DNA of 64,000 nucleotides, from positions 5,199,001-5,263,000 of the forward strand of contig NZ_JAZHSB010000001.1 in the NCBI RefSeq assembly GCF_036924715.1, given 5' to 3'. The notes beneath the pieces were generated by a model. It ran no database searches. It saw only the letters and a program-made list of their open reading frames with translations, and was not told where the DNA came from. The position numbers and the translations under genes were made by a program. Of the stretch, positions 51,047 to 60,028 are shown piece by piece. Every line of letters starts with the position of its first letter. Positions within the stretch are counted from its first letter, which is position 1. This DNA comes from Bradyrhizobium sp. AZCC 1721. Lineage in GTDB: Bacteria > Pseudomonadota > Alphaproteobacteria > Rhizobiales > Xanthobacteraceae.

Positions 51047-52993
51047 TCAGGAGACCATCGTCCGTTTCGGTTCGACGATCTCGAACATCCGCGGGAATTC
51101 GTCCATCAGCATCATCAACTCGCCGAGCCGCGCCGGATTACCGCTGACCTGGATCTTGCCGGAGCCGACTGCTTCCGGAATTGTCGTCAGCTTTGCGATC
51201 ACTTCGTCGAGCACGCTGCGCGGCAACGTGAAGCTGGCGTCGGCATCAGCGGCTCGTGCGCCGGCGACATAGGTCAACGCGCAATTCTCCAGATTGAGGA
51301 TGAAGGTCTCGCCGGTATCGGTGAAATTCCAGTTCAGGACGATGTGCTTGCCTTCGGCCTTGGGACCGTTGAGGCGCACGCCGAGCACGTCCCAGAGCTG
51401 TTCGGTGCGGAGCGCAGCCAGCGTTTCACGCGGCATCGCGGCGCGTGGCGGCGTCTTGGGCATGCCCTGCCGCAGTTCCTGCGCGCCGAACAGATAGGCA
51501 TTGCGCCAGGTCGAACTTTCGGAGGCATAGCCGAGCTGTTCGAACGTATCGGCGAGCAACGCGCGCGCCGCCTGGTTGTCGGGATTGGCGAACACCAGAT
51601 GGCTCACGGCCTGCGCGACGAAGCGGAATTCGCCCTTGGCGAAATCCTCGCGCGCGCGCGTCAGGACGGCGTCGGCGCCGCCCATATACTCGACATATTT
51701 TTTGCCCGATTCGACCGGCGGCAGCGGATCGAGGTTGACGGGATTGGCGTCGTACCAGCCGAGATATTTTTGGTAGATCGCTTTCACGTTATGCCTGATG
51801 TGACCGTAATAGCCACGGCCATGCCAGGCGCCCTCAAGGCTCGCCGGCAGACGGATGGTTTCAGCGATTTCCGCCGCGGTTAGCCCATGGTTCATCAGGC
51901 GGATGGTCTGGTCATGCGCAAATTTATAGAGATCGCGCTGCTGGCGGATCATGGCGTCGATCCGCTCCTGCCCCCACACCGGCCAATGGTGCTGGCCGCA
52001 CATCGCATCCGCCTTGCCGGCCCACATCTGCAAGGCCTCGCCGAGATATTTCGACCAGGCCAGTGCGTCGCGTACGTCGGCGCCGCGGAACGGCAGCAGG
52101 TTATGAAAATTATGCGTGCAGTTTTCTGCAAGGTTGAGAAGCTTGTAGCGCGGGATGAAGAAGTGCATCTCTGCCGGCGCTTCGCTGTTCGGCGCCATCT
52201 GGAATTCGAATTCTACCCCGTCGATGGTGCGCCGGTCGCCGGTCGCCATGATCAGATCGGTCGGACGGACAAGTGCAACCGCCCCGGCCGCCATGGTCTT
52301 CCCCAGCCCGCAATCGACCTGCCCGCGCACACCTTTCGCAAGAAACGGCCCGAACTGATATTGCGCGCGCCGCAACATGGCCGGTCCGGCAATGATGTTT
52401 TCCGAAACCGCATGCTCCATGAACAGATTGGGCGCAATGATCGGCACGCTGCCGCCGGTAGGTGTTGCGTCATCGAGTACGCCGCGCGCGCCGCCCCAAT
52501 GATCGGTGTGGGTATGGGTGAAGATCACGGCCGCAACGGGCCGCTTGCCGCGGTGCTGGAAGTAGAGCTCCATCGCTGCCCGCGCGCCCTCGATCGAGGT
52601 CAGCGTATCCACCACGATCACGCCGCTATCGCTCTCGATCAGCGTCATATTGGCGATGTCGAGCCCGCGCACCTGATAGACGCCGGGCACGACCTCGAAC
52701 AGGCCGTGATGCATGTTGAGGCGCGACTGCCGCCACAGGCTGGGATCGACCGTCGGCGGCGCTTCTTCCGTGGACAGGAAACCGTAAGGCTCCAGGCTCC
52801 AGACCACCCTGCCCTGAGGCGACGTAATCTTCGCATTCTCGATCGTGCCGAGGAAGCCGCGCGCGGCGTCATCGAAATCACGCCTGTCGGAGAAGGGCAG
52901 CGCCTTCAGCGTCGCCGCATGCTGCGCGATGACGGAGGCGGACGCTTCCTTTGGAGACTCCTTGCGCGCTTCGATCGTGGCTGGTTGGCTCAT
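51047..52993 (-). CDS. alkylsulfatase of the metallo-beta-lactamase fold (SdsA1/BDS1 type)
   Basis: The 648-residue protein has the zinc motif H-x-H-x-D-H in FTHTHTDHWGG, the dimerisation domain around residues 410-530 and a C-terminal SCP2-like sterol carrier domain (TDTGETFILNLENCALTYVA ... KIQVSGNPARLGELMMLMDE). These are the three domains of the SDS hydrolase family, which releases sulfate from primary alkyl sulfates. No signal peptide is seen at the N-terminus, unlike some secreted relatives. GGGAG precedes the ATG at 52993. It is convergent with the glycosyltransferase gene. Confidence 0.92.
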   Translation of the reverse strand: MSQPATIEARKESPKEASASVIAQHAATLKALPFSDRRDFDDAARGFLGTIENAKITSPQGRVVWSLEPYGFLSTEEAPPTVDPSLWRQSRLNMHHGLFEVVPGVYQVRGLDIANMTLIESDSGVIVVDTLTSIEGARAAMELYFQHRGKRPVAAVIFTHTHTDHWGGARGVLDDATPTGGSVPIIAPNLFMEHAVSENIIAGPAMLRRAQYQFGPFLAKGVRGQVDCGLGKTMAAGAVALVRPTDLIMATGDRRTIDGVEFEFQMAPNSEAPAEMHFFIPRYKLLNLAENCTHNFHNLLPFRGADVRDALAWSKYLGEALQMWAGKADAMCGQHHWPVWGQERIDAMIRQQRDLYKFAHDQTIRLMNHGLTAAEIAETIRLPASLEGAWHGRGYYGHIRHNVKAIYQKYLGWYDANPVNLDPLPPVESGKKYVEYMGGADAVLTRAREDFAKGEFRFVAQAVSHLVFANPDNQAARALLADTFEQLGYASESSTWRNAYLFGAQELRQGMPKTPPRAAMPRETLAALRTEQLWDVLGVRLNGPKAEGKHIVLNWNFTDTGETFILNLENCALTYVAGARAADADASFTLPRSVLDEVIAKLTTIPEAVGSGKIQVSGNPARLGELMMLMDEFPRMFEIVEPKRTMVS

Positions 52994-53093
52994 TGTTGTG
53001 TGCTCCCTTACGCAGAAGAAACAGGGGTCGAAATTCGAACGGCGTCAGCGCGAGACCCTCGAACCGGCCGCCGTTACGTTATATTGCCGCCAC

Positions 53094-54335
53094 TCAGGAC
53101 GGATGTGCGGACAGATATGGCGAGTTGGCAATCGACCAGGGCGCCATCGGCTCCATGCGAAATATCTGCCGCAGATGGACTTCATCGGGCCCGTCACCGA
53201 TCCGCAGCAGGCGCCCCCAGGCCAGCGCCTGATGGATCGGCGTATCGTCGGAGCCGCCCATGGCGCCGAACACCTGCATGGCGCGGTCGGCGATCTTCTG
53301 CAGCATCGCGGGCACCGCAACCTTGATCAAGGACACATCGCGCCAGGCGCCGTGATGGCCGGCCTGATCGAGGCGCCATGCGCAACGATAGGTCAACAGG
53401 CGCGCCTGCTCGAGCTCGACGCGGGACTCGGCGATCCAGCGCTGCACGGTGTCGTATTGCATTACGGTACGTCCGAACGCGGACCGCTCGGATGACCGCA
53501 CCATCATCAATTCGATCAGCAGTTCGCACAGCCCGATCGAGCGCATACAATGATGGATGCGTGCCGGCCCCAAACGAATCTGCGCGACCTTGAAGCCCTC
53601 GCCTTCCGCGGCGAGCAGGTTCGCGCGGGGCACGCGCACGTTTTCGAACGAAAGCTCACCGATCGGCGCGACGTGATCTTCGCATCCCATCCAGCGCAGC
53701 CGGCGCACCAGCCGAAGGCCTGGCGTATCCATCGGCACGATGATGCAGGAATGGCGCCCCGTCCGGTCGGCGTCGGAATCGGTCACGCCCATCACGATCA
53801 GGAAGCTGCATTTCGGATGCGCCGCGCCGGTGATGAACCATTTTCGCCCGTTGATGACGTAGTCATCGCCATCCCTGACCATGCGGGTGGCGATGTTGGT
53901 CGCATCGGATGAAGCCACGTCGGGCTCGGTCATGCCGAACGCCGAGCGAGTCCTGGCTTCCAGCAGCGGCTGCAGCCAGCGCGCCTTCTGCTCGGGCGTC
54001 GCGCAATTCTGCAACGCGATCATGTTGGGCACGTCGGGCGCCTGGCAATTGAAGACTTCAGGCGCCCAGAACAGCCGGCCCATGATCTCAGCCAATGGCG
54101 CATATTCGAGGTTGGAAAGACGCGTGCCGGGCTCCTCTTCCCCGAGTTCAGGAAGCCCGAGATTCCATAGCCCCGCCGCACGCGCCTTGCGCTGCAGGTC
54201 CTCCATGAAGGGCGCGGGCTCGCCTTTGGCCGTGTGATCGAGCCAGCCGCGATGGCGCGGCAGTACTTCGCCGTCGAAAAACGCCTGAAGTTTCTCCCGC
54301 CACTCTTCCGATCGCCCGGAAAGGTCGAAATCCAT
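53094..54335 (-). CDS. acyl-CoA dehydrogenase
   Basis: The 413-residue FAD enzyme has an acyl-CoA dehydrogenase N-terminal helical domain, the middle domain AFGMTEPDVASSDATNIATR and YVINGRKWFITGAAHPKC, and the C-terminal domain with AFGRTVMQYDTVQRWIAESR and QVFGAMGGSDDTPIHQALAW. The C-terminal end (RIGDGPDEVHLRQI) is intact. The acyl chain specificity cannot be told. GGGAGG lies before the ATG at 54335; the longer frame is not real. It is divergent from the IclR regulator at 54437, which probably controls it. Confidence 0.92.
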   Translation of the reverse strand: MDFDLSGRSEEWREKLQAFFDGEVLPRHRGWLDHTAKGEPAPFMEDLQRKARAAGLWNLGLPELGEEEPGTRLSNLEYAPLAEIMGRLFWAPEVFNCQAPDVPNMIALQNCATPEQKARWLQPLLEARTRSAFGMTEPDVASSDATNIATRMVRDGDDYVINGRKWFITGAAHPKCSFLIVMGVTDSDADRTGRHSCIIVPMDTPGLRLVRRLRWMGCEDHVAPIGELSFENVRVPRANLLAAEGEGFKVAQIRLGPARIHHCMRSIGLCELLIELMMVRSSERSAFGRTVMQYDTVQRWIAESRVELEQARLLTYRCAWRLDQAGHHGAWRDVSLIKVAVPAMLQKIADRAMQVFGAMGGSDDTPIHQALAWGRLLRIGDGPDEVHLRQIFRMEPMAPWSIANSPYLSAHPS

Positions 54336-54365
54336 GCCGCCTCCCGATTCTTCGGAACCTAAGCG

Positions 54366-54400
54366 TATATCGACACAATATGCAAATTGATTTCGATATA
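54366..54400. promoter_or_regulatory. inverted repeat between acyl-CoA dehydrogenase and iclR, candidate operator
   Basis: TATATCGA (54366-54373) and TCGATATA (54393-54400) are perfect 8-bp arms separated by 19 bases, in the 101-base gap between the two divergent genes. If this is the IclR site it argues that iclR starts at 54437 rather than at the upstream ATG 54380, which lies inside the repeat. Confidence 0.45.
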
Positions 54401-54436
54401 TTGACAGATTTGGGGAACCATGGCCAATTTTCGGCC

Positions 54437-55249
54437 ATGACGGCGATTTCCAATACCGATCGATCGGTACCCCAGGCTGCGGAGGATCAGGCCGATCCCT
54501 CCTTCGCGACCACGCTGGCGCATGGGCTCGACATACTGGCGGCATTCCGCAACCGCGCGGGCTCGCTGTCGAACGCGGAGCTTGCGCTCCATACCGGCCT
54601 GTCGCGGCCGACGGTGTCGCGGTTGACCTACACGCTGGCGCAACTCGGCTATCTCAAGCGCGACGCGAAGGGACGCTTCCAGCTCGGGCTCGGCATTCTG
54701 GCCGCGGCCTACCCGGTGCTGTCGGCGCTAAAGGTGCGGCAGTTGGCACGCCCGCTGATGCGCGATTTCGCGGCCTACACCGGCGGCACGGTCTCGATCG
54801 CGATGCCGTTCGGGCTCGACTTCATCTATGTCGAAACGCTGCGCACCACCGACGCCGTGGCGCATCTGCCCGATGTCGGCTTTGCCAGTTCGCTGGCGCC
54901 CACCGCCGTCGGCCGCGCGCTGCTCTCGCTCTTCACCGGGGAAGAACTCGACACATACGTGGCGAAGGTGAAGGCCGAGCGCCCGGAAGAGGCCGATTAT
55001 GTCGAGAGGCGGACGCTGCCGGACGTCGAGCTCTGCAAGGAGCGCGGCTTTGCGATTTCGCTCGGCGAATGGCGGCGCGAGATTTTTGGCGTCGCCGCGC
55101 CGCTGTACCGCACGCCGTCGGGCGATTGCCTGTCGGTCAATTGCGGCATTCCCTCGTTTCGCTTCAACGCCGAACAGATCGAGCGTGAATGCGGGCCGCG
55201 CATGCTGGGCTTGGCGCGCAGCATTCGCTCGCTGGTGGCCAACGACTGA
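54437..55249 (+). CDS. IclR-family transcriptional regulator
   Basis: The 270-residue regulator has a winged HTH (residues about 25-75, LAHGLDILAAFRNRAGSLSN, LSRPTVSRLTYTLAQLGYLK) and the IclR effector domain from residue 95 (VLSALKVRQLARPLMRDFAA). It is divergent from the acyl-CoA dehydrogenase and upstream of the Bug-type binding protein, so it probably controls uptake and oxidation of an organic or aromatic acid. ATG 54437 is preferred, but no strong ribosome site is visible; 54380 is the alternative. Confidence 0.9.
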   Translation: MTAISNTDRSVPQAAEDQADPSFATTLAHGLDILAAFRNRAGSLSNAELALHTGLSRPTVSRLTYTLAQLGYLKRDAKGRFQLGLGILAAAYPVLSALKVRQLARPLMRDFAAYTGGTVSIAMPFGLDFIYVETLRTTDAVAHLPDVGFASSLAPTAVGRALLSLFTGEELDTYVAKVKAERPEEADYVERRTLPDVELCKERGFAISLGEWRREIFGVAAPLYRTPSGDCLSVNCGIPSFRFNAEQIERECGPRMLGLARSIRSLVAND

Positions 55250-55312
55250 ATGCCCCCGTCAGAGGGGCACGGCGCATCGCGGGAACGATGCGGCAAACAT
55301 GGGGAGGGAAGA

Positions 55313-56311
55313 ATGAGCCGGATCAAAACCGTGCTGGGCTTTGCCATGAATCCTGCCTTGGGTTTTGCTTTGGGCGCAATCATGCTGCTCGGCAACGCGG
55401 CGCACGCGCAGAGCAATTATCCGAACCGTCCGATCCGCGTCATCGTGCCCTACCCCGCCGGCGGCATCGTCGACATCGTCGCGCGCGCGGTGACCGAGCA
55501 AGTCGGCCGCGACTGGAAACAGACGGTGGTCATCGAAGCAAGGCCGGGCGGCAACAGCAACATCGCCACCGCGTCAGTGGCGCGCAGCGAACCCGACGGC
55601 TACACTTGGCTGGTTACCGGCCCCGCGGCTTTGGTCAACCCGAAGCTTTACAAGGACGCCGGCTGGGACGCGCTGAAGGATCTCAAATGCGTCGGTCTTG
55701 CGGTCTGGAATCAGAGCGTGGCGCTGGTCCACCCGTCGATGCCGGCCAGCACCATCAAGGAATTCGTCGAGATCGCGCGCAAGAAGCCGGGCGAACTCAA
55801 TTTCGGCAATCCCGGCACCGGCTCCTCCATCGATCTGAGCGCGCAAAAGCTGTTTCAGGCCGCTGATATCAAGCTGACCAATGTCGGCTACAAGGGCCAG
55901 CCGCAGGCCTTGATCGACCTGATGACCAATCTGATGCATTTCGAGATCGTCTCGCTCGAGCTGGCGCTGCCGCACATCAGGGCCGGCAGCGTAAAGCCGC
56001 TTGCTGTCATGACCGACAAACGTGTCGCCGATCTTCCCGATGTGCCGACGATTGCGGAAGCCGGATTTCCGGAAGCCACCTACCTGCCCTGGTATGGCAT
56101 CTACGTCCAGGCGGGAACGCCCGATGCCATCGTCGCGAAAATCAACGAGGCCATCAACAAGGCACTGCAGAACCCGGAAGTGCAGCGCCAGCTCGCGATT
56201 GCCAACATCCCAGGCAAGCCGATGCCGCTCGCCGACCTCGCCGCACTGATGAAGGCCGATTACGAGAAGCTGACGAAGGTGATCGCGACGTCAGGCATGG
56301 CGCTGCAGTGA
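55313..56311 (+). CDS. Bug-type (TctC family) substrate-binding protein
   Basis: The 332-residue exported protein has a signal peptide cleaved after GNAAHAQ and the Bug fold motifs NYPNRPIRVIVPYPAGGIVD, VVIEARPGGNSNIATASVAR and NVGYKGQPQALIDLM. GGGAGGGAAG is directly before ATG 55313; the frame opens 63 bases earlier. No TctAB permease is next to it, as is usual for orphan Bug proteins. Its ligand may be the acid handled by the neighbouring acyl-CoA dehydrogenase, but that is inference. Confidence 0.92.
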   Translation: MSRIKTVLGFAMNPALGFALGAIMLLGNAAHAQSNYPNRPIRVIVPYPAGGIVDIVARAVTEQVGRDWKQTVVIEARPGGNSNIATASVARSEPDGYTWLVTGPAALVNPKLYKDAGWDALKDLKCVGLAVWNQSVALVHPSMPASTIKEFVEIARKKPGELNFGNPGTGSSIDLSAQKLFQAADIKLTNVGYKGQPQALIDLMTNLMHFEIVSLELALPHIRAGSVKPLAVMTDKRVADLPDVPTIAEAGFPEATYLPWYGIYVQAGTPDAIVAKINEAINKALQNPEVQRQLAIANIPGKPMPLADLAALMKADYEKLTKVIATSGMALQ

Positions 56312-56365
56312 GAGACGACGCCTGAACAGCTCCACCGTCATTGCGACGGGGCGAGGGTTGAAGCC

Positions 56366-57370
56366 CTACTTCTTCACCTTGCTGGCATCCATCTTGATGC
56401 CCGTATCCAGCATCTTGGTCGAGAACGCAGTATTCACGTCGAACGGCCTTTCCATGCCGAGATAGGTCTGCACCAGCTCGTAATCCTTCTTCATCCGCTC
56501 GGCATCGATCCAGCCGAGCGCCTTGGTCGTCGTGAATTCGTCTGTCATCAGGAACTTGATGCGCTCCCACTGCCGCTGCTGGTTTTCCTTGTCGAGACCT
56601 GAGGCCTGGTCGAGCAGCGCCTTGAGGCAGGGCGCGACGTCGGCGACGCAGGCGGCGTAGGCCTTCTGGCTGATCTTGACGAATTCCTCGACCAGCTTTG
56701 GATTCTTTTGCAGATAGGCGCCGTTGACGATCAGCGAATTGCCGTAAGGGTTCAGCCCGATATCCTTCCAGTTGACGTAACCGAGATCGGCGCCGAACTC
56801 GATCACCTTCAGATCGTGCTCATTGTAGAAATCGCTGATGATATCGACGGTATGGCTCTTCAGCGCCGCGATCTTGGCGGTCGGGCCGACATTGACGAAG
56901 CTCACTGAATCTGGTGCGATGCCCGCGGCCTTGGCAAAGGCCGGCCACATCACTCGTGACGCGTCGCCCGGCGGATTGCCGATCTTGTGGTTCGGAAAGT
57001 CTTTCGGCCCATTCACGCCATAGCTCTTCAGCCAGTAGAAGGTCTGTCCGGTGTTGGCGTAGATACTCATCAGCGCCACCACGTCGGCGCCCTTGCTCTT
57101 GGCCACCAGCGCGGTCGCGAGATCTGCGATGCCGAACGGCGAGCCGCCGGAGCCGACCTTCAGCGAGGAGACGCCGGAGCCCTTGCCGACCTCGATCGTG
57201 AGATCGATGCCGGCCTTCTCGTACCAGCCTTGGGACTTGGCGTAATAGAACGGCGAATGATCGGCCGTCGGCGTCCAGTTCAGGATCAGGTTGACGGACT
57301 CGGCGGCCACACAGGGCGCAGCCGGCACCGCAAGCGCAAGCGCCAATACTGCAATTCGCAAAGCCTTCAT
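56366..57370 (-). CDS. ABC transporter substrate-binding protein (NMT1/THI5-like)
   Basis: The 334-residue exported protein has a signal peptide (MKALRIAVLALALAVPAAPC) and an NMT1 body: VNLILNWTPTADHSPFYYAK, GVSSLKVGSGGSPFGIADLA, GNPPGDASRVMWPAFAKAAG and DIISDFYNEHDLKVIEFGAD. Relatives bind pyrimidine precursors, nitriles, sulfonates or other small nitrogen compounds. GGAGGG stands five bases before ATG 57370. It is divergent from tetR and probably feeds the permease at 58206 and ATPase at 61903. The two TetR-like operators flank tetR and would control both sides. Confidence 0.9.
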   Translation of the reverse strand: MKALRIAVLALALAVPAAPCVAAESVNLILNWTPTADHSPFYYAKSQGWYEKAGIDLTIEVGKGSGVSSLKVGSGGSPFGIADLATALVAKSKGADVVALMSIYANTGQTFYWLKSYGVNGPKDFPNHKIGNPPGDASRVMWPAFAKAAGIAPDSVSFVNVGPTAKIAALKSHTVDIISDFYNEHDLKVIEFGADLGYVNWKDIGLNPYGNSLIVNGAYLQKNPKLVEEFVKISQKAYAACVADVAPCLKALLDQASGLDKENQQRQWERIKFLMTDEFTTTKALGWIDAERMKKDYELVQTYLGMERPFDVNTAFSTKMLDTGIKMDASKVKK

Positions 57371-57450
57371 TGCACCCTCCTCGTTCTGCAACCGATCTTG
57401 TAGTCGCGCATCCGTGACGCTACCAATGCAACAAGGGACCAGACGACTTG

Positions 57451-57466
57451 TCAACTATTTGGTTGG
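57451..57466. promoter_or_regulatory. candidate TetR operator before tetR
   Basis: TCAAC-TATTTG-GTTGG has the same layout as the operator at 58115 (TCAAC-N6-GTTGA), with one arm mismatch. It lies just before the tetR start at 57469 and 81 bases upstream of the divergent binding-protein gene, as expected for autoregulation plus control of the partner gene. Confidence 0.55.
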
Positions 57467-57468
57467 AA

Positions 57469-58116
57469 ATGCCCAAAAAACGTTCTGACGATACCAGGCC
57501 GCAGCGGCGCGATCCGGCCGCGACCCGCAAAAAGCTGCTGACGGCGGCACGGCGCGAATTCGCCAGCAGTGGGCTCGCCGGCGCCCGGGTCGACGAGATC
57601 GCCGCGCGGGCAGGCGTCAACAAGCAGCTCGTCTATCACTATTTCGGCGACAAGGACGCGCTGTATCTGGCGGTGCTGGAATGGGTCTATGAGGAAATCC
57701 GCGCCCAGGAGCGCAAGCTCAATCTCGAGGGACTGCCGCCTGAAAAAGCGATCAAGAAGCTGATCGAAAGTTCCTTCGATCACCTTGCCGCGCATCCGGA
57801 CTTCATCGTGCTGCTGAACGACGAAAACCGCGGCGGCGCCCGGCATGTGCGCGGATCGCAAAAACTGGAAGCGATGCATTCGCCGCTGGTCAGCCTGCTT
57901 TCGACCATTCTCGGCGAAGGCGTGAAGGCCGGCATATTCCGTAAAGGTATCAACCCCGTGCACCTCTATATCTCGATCGCGGGGCTCAGCTATTTTTACT
58001 TCTCGAACACGCCGACCCTGTCGGCGATCTTCGGCAAGGACCTGTCGAGCCGGGCCGCGCGGCAGGCGCGCCGCAGGCACGTGGTCGACCTGGTGATGCA
58101 CTCGCTGCGTCCCTAA
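57469..58116 (+). CDS. TetR-family transcriptional regulator
   Basis: The 215-residue regulator has the TetR HTH (RKKLLTAARREFASSGLAGA, RVDEIAARAGVNKQLVYHYF, GDKDALYLAVLEWVYEEIR) and a C-terminal ligand domain. The overall arrangement reminds me of RutR-type regulators of nitrogen compound use. The frame opens at TTG 57448, but that overlaps the operator; ATG 57469 is chosen. It probably represses the divergent binding-protein gene and the downstream permease operon until the imported compound or its product binds. Confidence 0.9.
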   Translation: MPKKRSDDTRPQRRDPAATRKKLLTAARREFASSGLAGARVDEIAARAGVNKQLVYHYFGDKDALYLAVLEWVYEEIRAQERKLNLEGLPPEKAIKKLIESSFDHLAAHPDFIVLLNDENRGGARHVRGSQKLEAMHSPLVSLLSTILGEGVKAGIFRKGINPVHLYISIAGLSYFYFSNTPTLSAIFGKDLSSRAARQARRRHVVDLVMHSLRP

Positions 58117-58134
58117 TCAACCGGATGGTTGATT
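58115..58134. promoter_or_regulatory. candidate TetR operator before the permease operon
   Basis: AATCAAC-CGGATG-GTTGATT is a perfect 7-bp-armed palindrome. It starts in the tetR stop codon and lies 72 bases upstream of the permease start. It shares the TCAAC-N6-GTTG core with the site at 57451, so both are probably bound by the TetR protein. Confidence 0.65.
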
Positions 58135-58205
58135 ACTGGCAGGGGCCGCGGTAGATTGCCGCCGCGCGGCGGGGAACCGGCCACGCATCCAAAGGGAGCG
58201 CACGG

Positions 58206-58976
58206 GTGTTCAGCGGTGACGGCGGATCGGCACGGTCTTTAGCGATCATCCTGATCGTGCATCTGGCTGTGATCGTGCTCTGGCAGGTTCTGGTCGATGC
58301 CTTCCAGGTGCCGAAATTCATTCTGCCCTCGCCACTCGCGACGGTCGCGACGCTGGGTTCTCCGAGCTATGCGTGGCCCTCCAATCTGGCGGTGACCGCC
58401 ATCGAAATTCTCGGCGGGTTCTGCCTCGGCGCGCTGGTCGGTATCATGCTGGCCGTGCTGTTCACCTGGTCGCCGCTGGTCAGCCTATTGCTGCTGCCGC
58501 TGTTCGTGACGCTGAACATGATCCCGAAAGTGGCGCTGGGACCGCTGTTCATCGTCTGGTTTTCCTACGGCATCCTTCCGAACATCCTGATCGCGTTTTC
58601 CATTTGCTTTTTTCCGATCCTGCTCACCACTGCGCGTGGATTGAGTGAGGTCGAGCCTGATCTCTTGGATCTCGTGAAGTCGCTGCGCGGTTCGCGGTGG
58701 ACGCTGTTTCGAAAGATCCAGTTGCCGGGTGCGTTGCCTTACGTGTTTTCCGGAATGAAAGTCGGCGCCATCCTGGCGGTTGCCGGCGCGATTGTCGGTG
58801 AGTTCATCGCCTCCGAGCGGGGGCTCGGCTACCTCATGATCCAGGTGCAGTCTTCGCTCGATACGCCGGCGATGGTGATGGCGGTGGTGCTCCTGACATT
58901 GCTCGGTGTGGCGCTGTATGGGCTCGTGCTCGGCTTAGAGCGGATGTTCGTCGTCCGTGACATCCGGCTGCAATAA
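58206..58976 (+). CDS. ABC transporter permease (SsuC/TauC-like)
   Basis: The 256-residue inner-membrane permease has about six helices and the binding-protein-dependent loop LDLVKSLRGSRWTLFRKIQL with PGALPYVFSGMKVGAILAVA. The start is GTG 58206 with GGGAG eight bases upstream. It opens a five-gene run ending in its ATPase. The binding protein for this system is divergently encoded at 56366. Membership of the taurine/nitrate type suggests a small polar molecule. Confidence 0.9.
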   Translation: MFSGDGGSARSLAIILIVHLAVIVLWQVLVDAFQVPKFILPSPLATVATLGSPSYAWPSNLAVTAIEILGGFCLGALVGIMLAVLFTWSPLVSLLLLPLFVTLNMIPKVALGPLFIVWFSYGILPNILIAFSICFFPILLTTARGLSEVEPDLLDLVKSLRGSRWTLFRKIQLPGALPYVFSGMKVGAILAVAGAIVGEFIASERGLGYLMIQVQSSLDTPAMVMAVVLLTLLGVALYGLVLGLERMFVVRDIRLQ

Positions 58977-58984
58977 GACGGGGA

Positions 58985-60028
58985 ATGAAGATGCTGCTGA
59001 CGCGCAAAAATCTGCCGCAGATGATCGCCGATATCACCGCACTCGATGAGCTGCTGTGCCGCCCGACCCAGGCATTGATCGACGATCTGCGCAAGGTCGA
59101 CGGCGACATCATGATCCTGGGTGTTGCCGGCAAGATGGGGCCGACGCTGGCCGGCCTTGCCAAGGCGGCCGCGCCGGAGCGCCGCGTGATCGGCGTGGCC
59201 CGGTTCAGCGATCCCGCCGTCAAGGACTGGCTGCAGGCGCGCGGCGTCGAGACCATCAATTGCGACCTGCTCGACGAGACCGCCATCAAGGCGCTCCCGA
59301 AGATTCCGAATATCATCTTCATGGCCGGACGCAAGTTCGGCGCCGAGGGCGACCTCTCGCTGACCTGGGCGATGAATTCGCACGTCCCAGCCCTGGTCGC
59401 GCAGGCCTTTGCGACCTCGAGTATCGTCGCGTTCTCGACCGGCTGCGTTTATCCGTTCGTGCCGGTCAACGGCAAGGGCTCGACCGAGGATATGGCGCCC
59501 GATCCGCCGGGCGAATATGCGCAATCCTGCGTCGGGCGCGAGCGCATGTTCGAGTATTTCTCACGCAAGCATGGAACGCCTGGACGGCTGTTCCGGCTGA
59601 ACTACGCGATCGACATGCGTTACGGCGTGCTGCACGATATCGCGAGCAAGGTGCTGCAGGGCCAGCCGATCGACGTCAGCCTCGGCCATGTCAATTTCAT
59701 CTGGCAAGGCGACGCTTCTTCGCAGGCGCTGCGCTGTCTGGCGCATTGCGATACGCCGACCTCGCCGATCAATGTCAGTGGCCACGAGATCCTGGCGGTG
59801 CGCGATCTCGCCGCGAAATTCGGCCAGCGCTTTGGCCGCGCGCCCGTGATTGTCGGCAAAGAGGAGCCGACGGCGTGGCTCACCGACACGTCGCAGGCGG
59901 TGAAACTATTCGGCTTGCCGATCGTCGATACCGAGCAGCTCATCAGTTGGACCGCCGATTGGGTGTCGCGCTCGATGCCGAGCCTCGGCAAGCCCACCAA
60001 ATACGAGGTGCGCGATGGCCGCTATTGA
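58985..60028 (+). CDS. NAD-dependent epimerase/dehydratase-like protein (extended SDR) lacking the catalytic Lys
   Basis: The 347-residue Rossmann protein has cofactor loop IMILGVAGKMGPTLAGLAK (G-x2-G-x2-G at residues 46-52) and AFSTGCVYPFVP, the Ser/Thr region of extended SDRs. The catalytic motif Y-x-x-x-K is present only as Y178-A-Q-S-C182, so Lys is replaced by Cys. It may use another residue or be a binding or regulatory protein. ATG 58991 has better GGGGA spacing than 58985 and could be the true start. It overlaps the GNAT gene by 14 bases. Confidence 0.82.
   Translation: MKMLLTRKNLPQMIADITALDELLCRPTQALIDDLRKVDGDIMILGVAGKMGPTLAGLAKAAAPERRVIGVARFSDPAVKDWLQARGVETINCDLLDETAIKALPKIPNIIFMAGRKFGAEGDLSLTWAMNSHVPALVAQAFATSSIVAFSTGCVYPFVPVNGKGSTEDMAPDPPGEYAQSCVGRERMFEYFSRKHGTPGRLFRLNYAIDMRYGVLHDIASKVLQGQPIDVSLGHVNFIWQGDASSQALRCLAHCDTPTSPINVSGHEILAVRDLAAKFGQRFGRAPVIVGKEEPTAWLTDTSQAVKLFGLPIVDTEQLISWTADWVSRSMPSLGKPTKYEVRDGRY

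Noticed and set aside
51887..53326. 479-codon plus-strand frame opposite the alkylsulfatase
   Set aside because: Antisense shadow with low-complexity Arg/His content.
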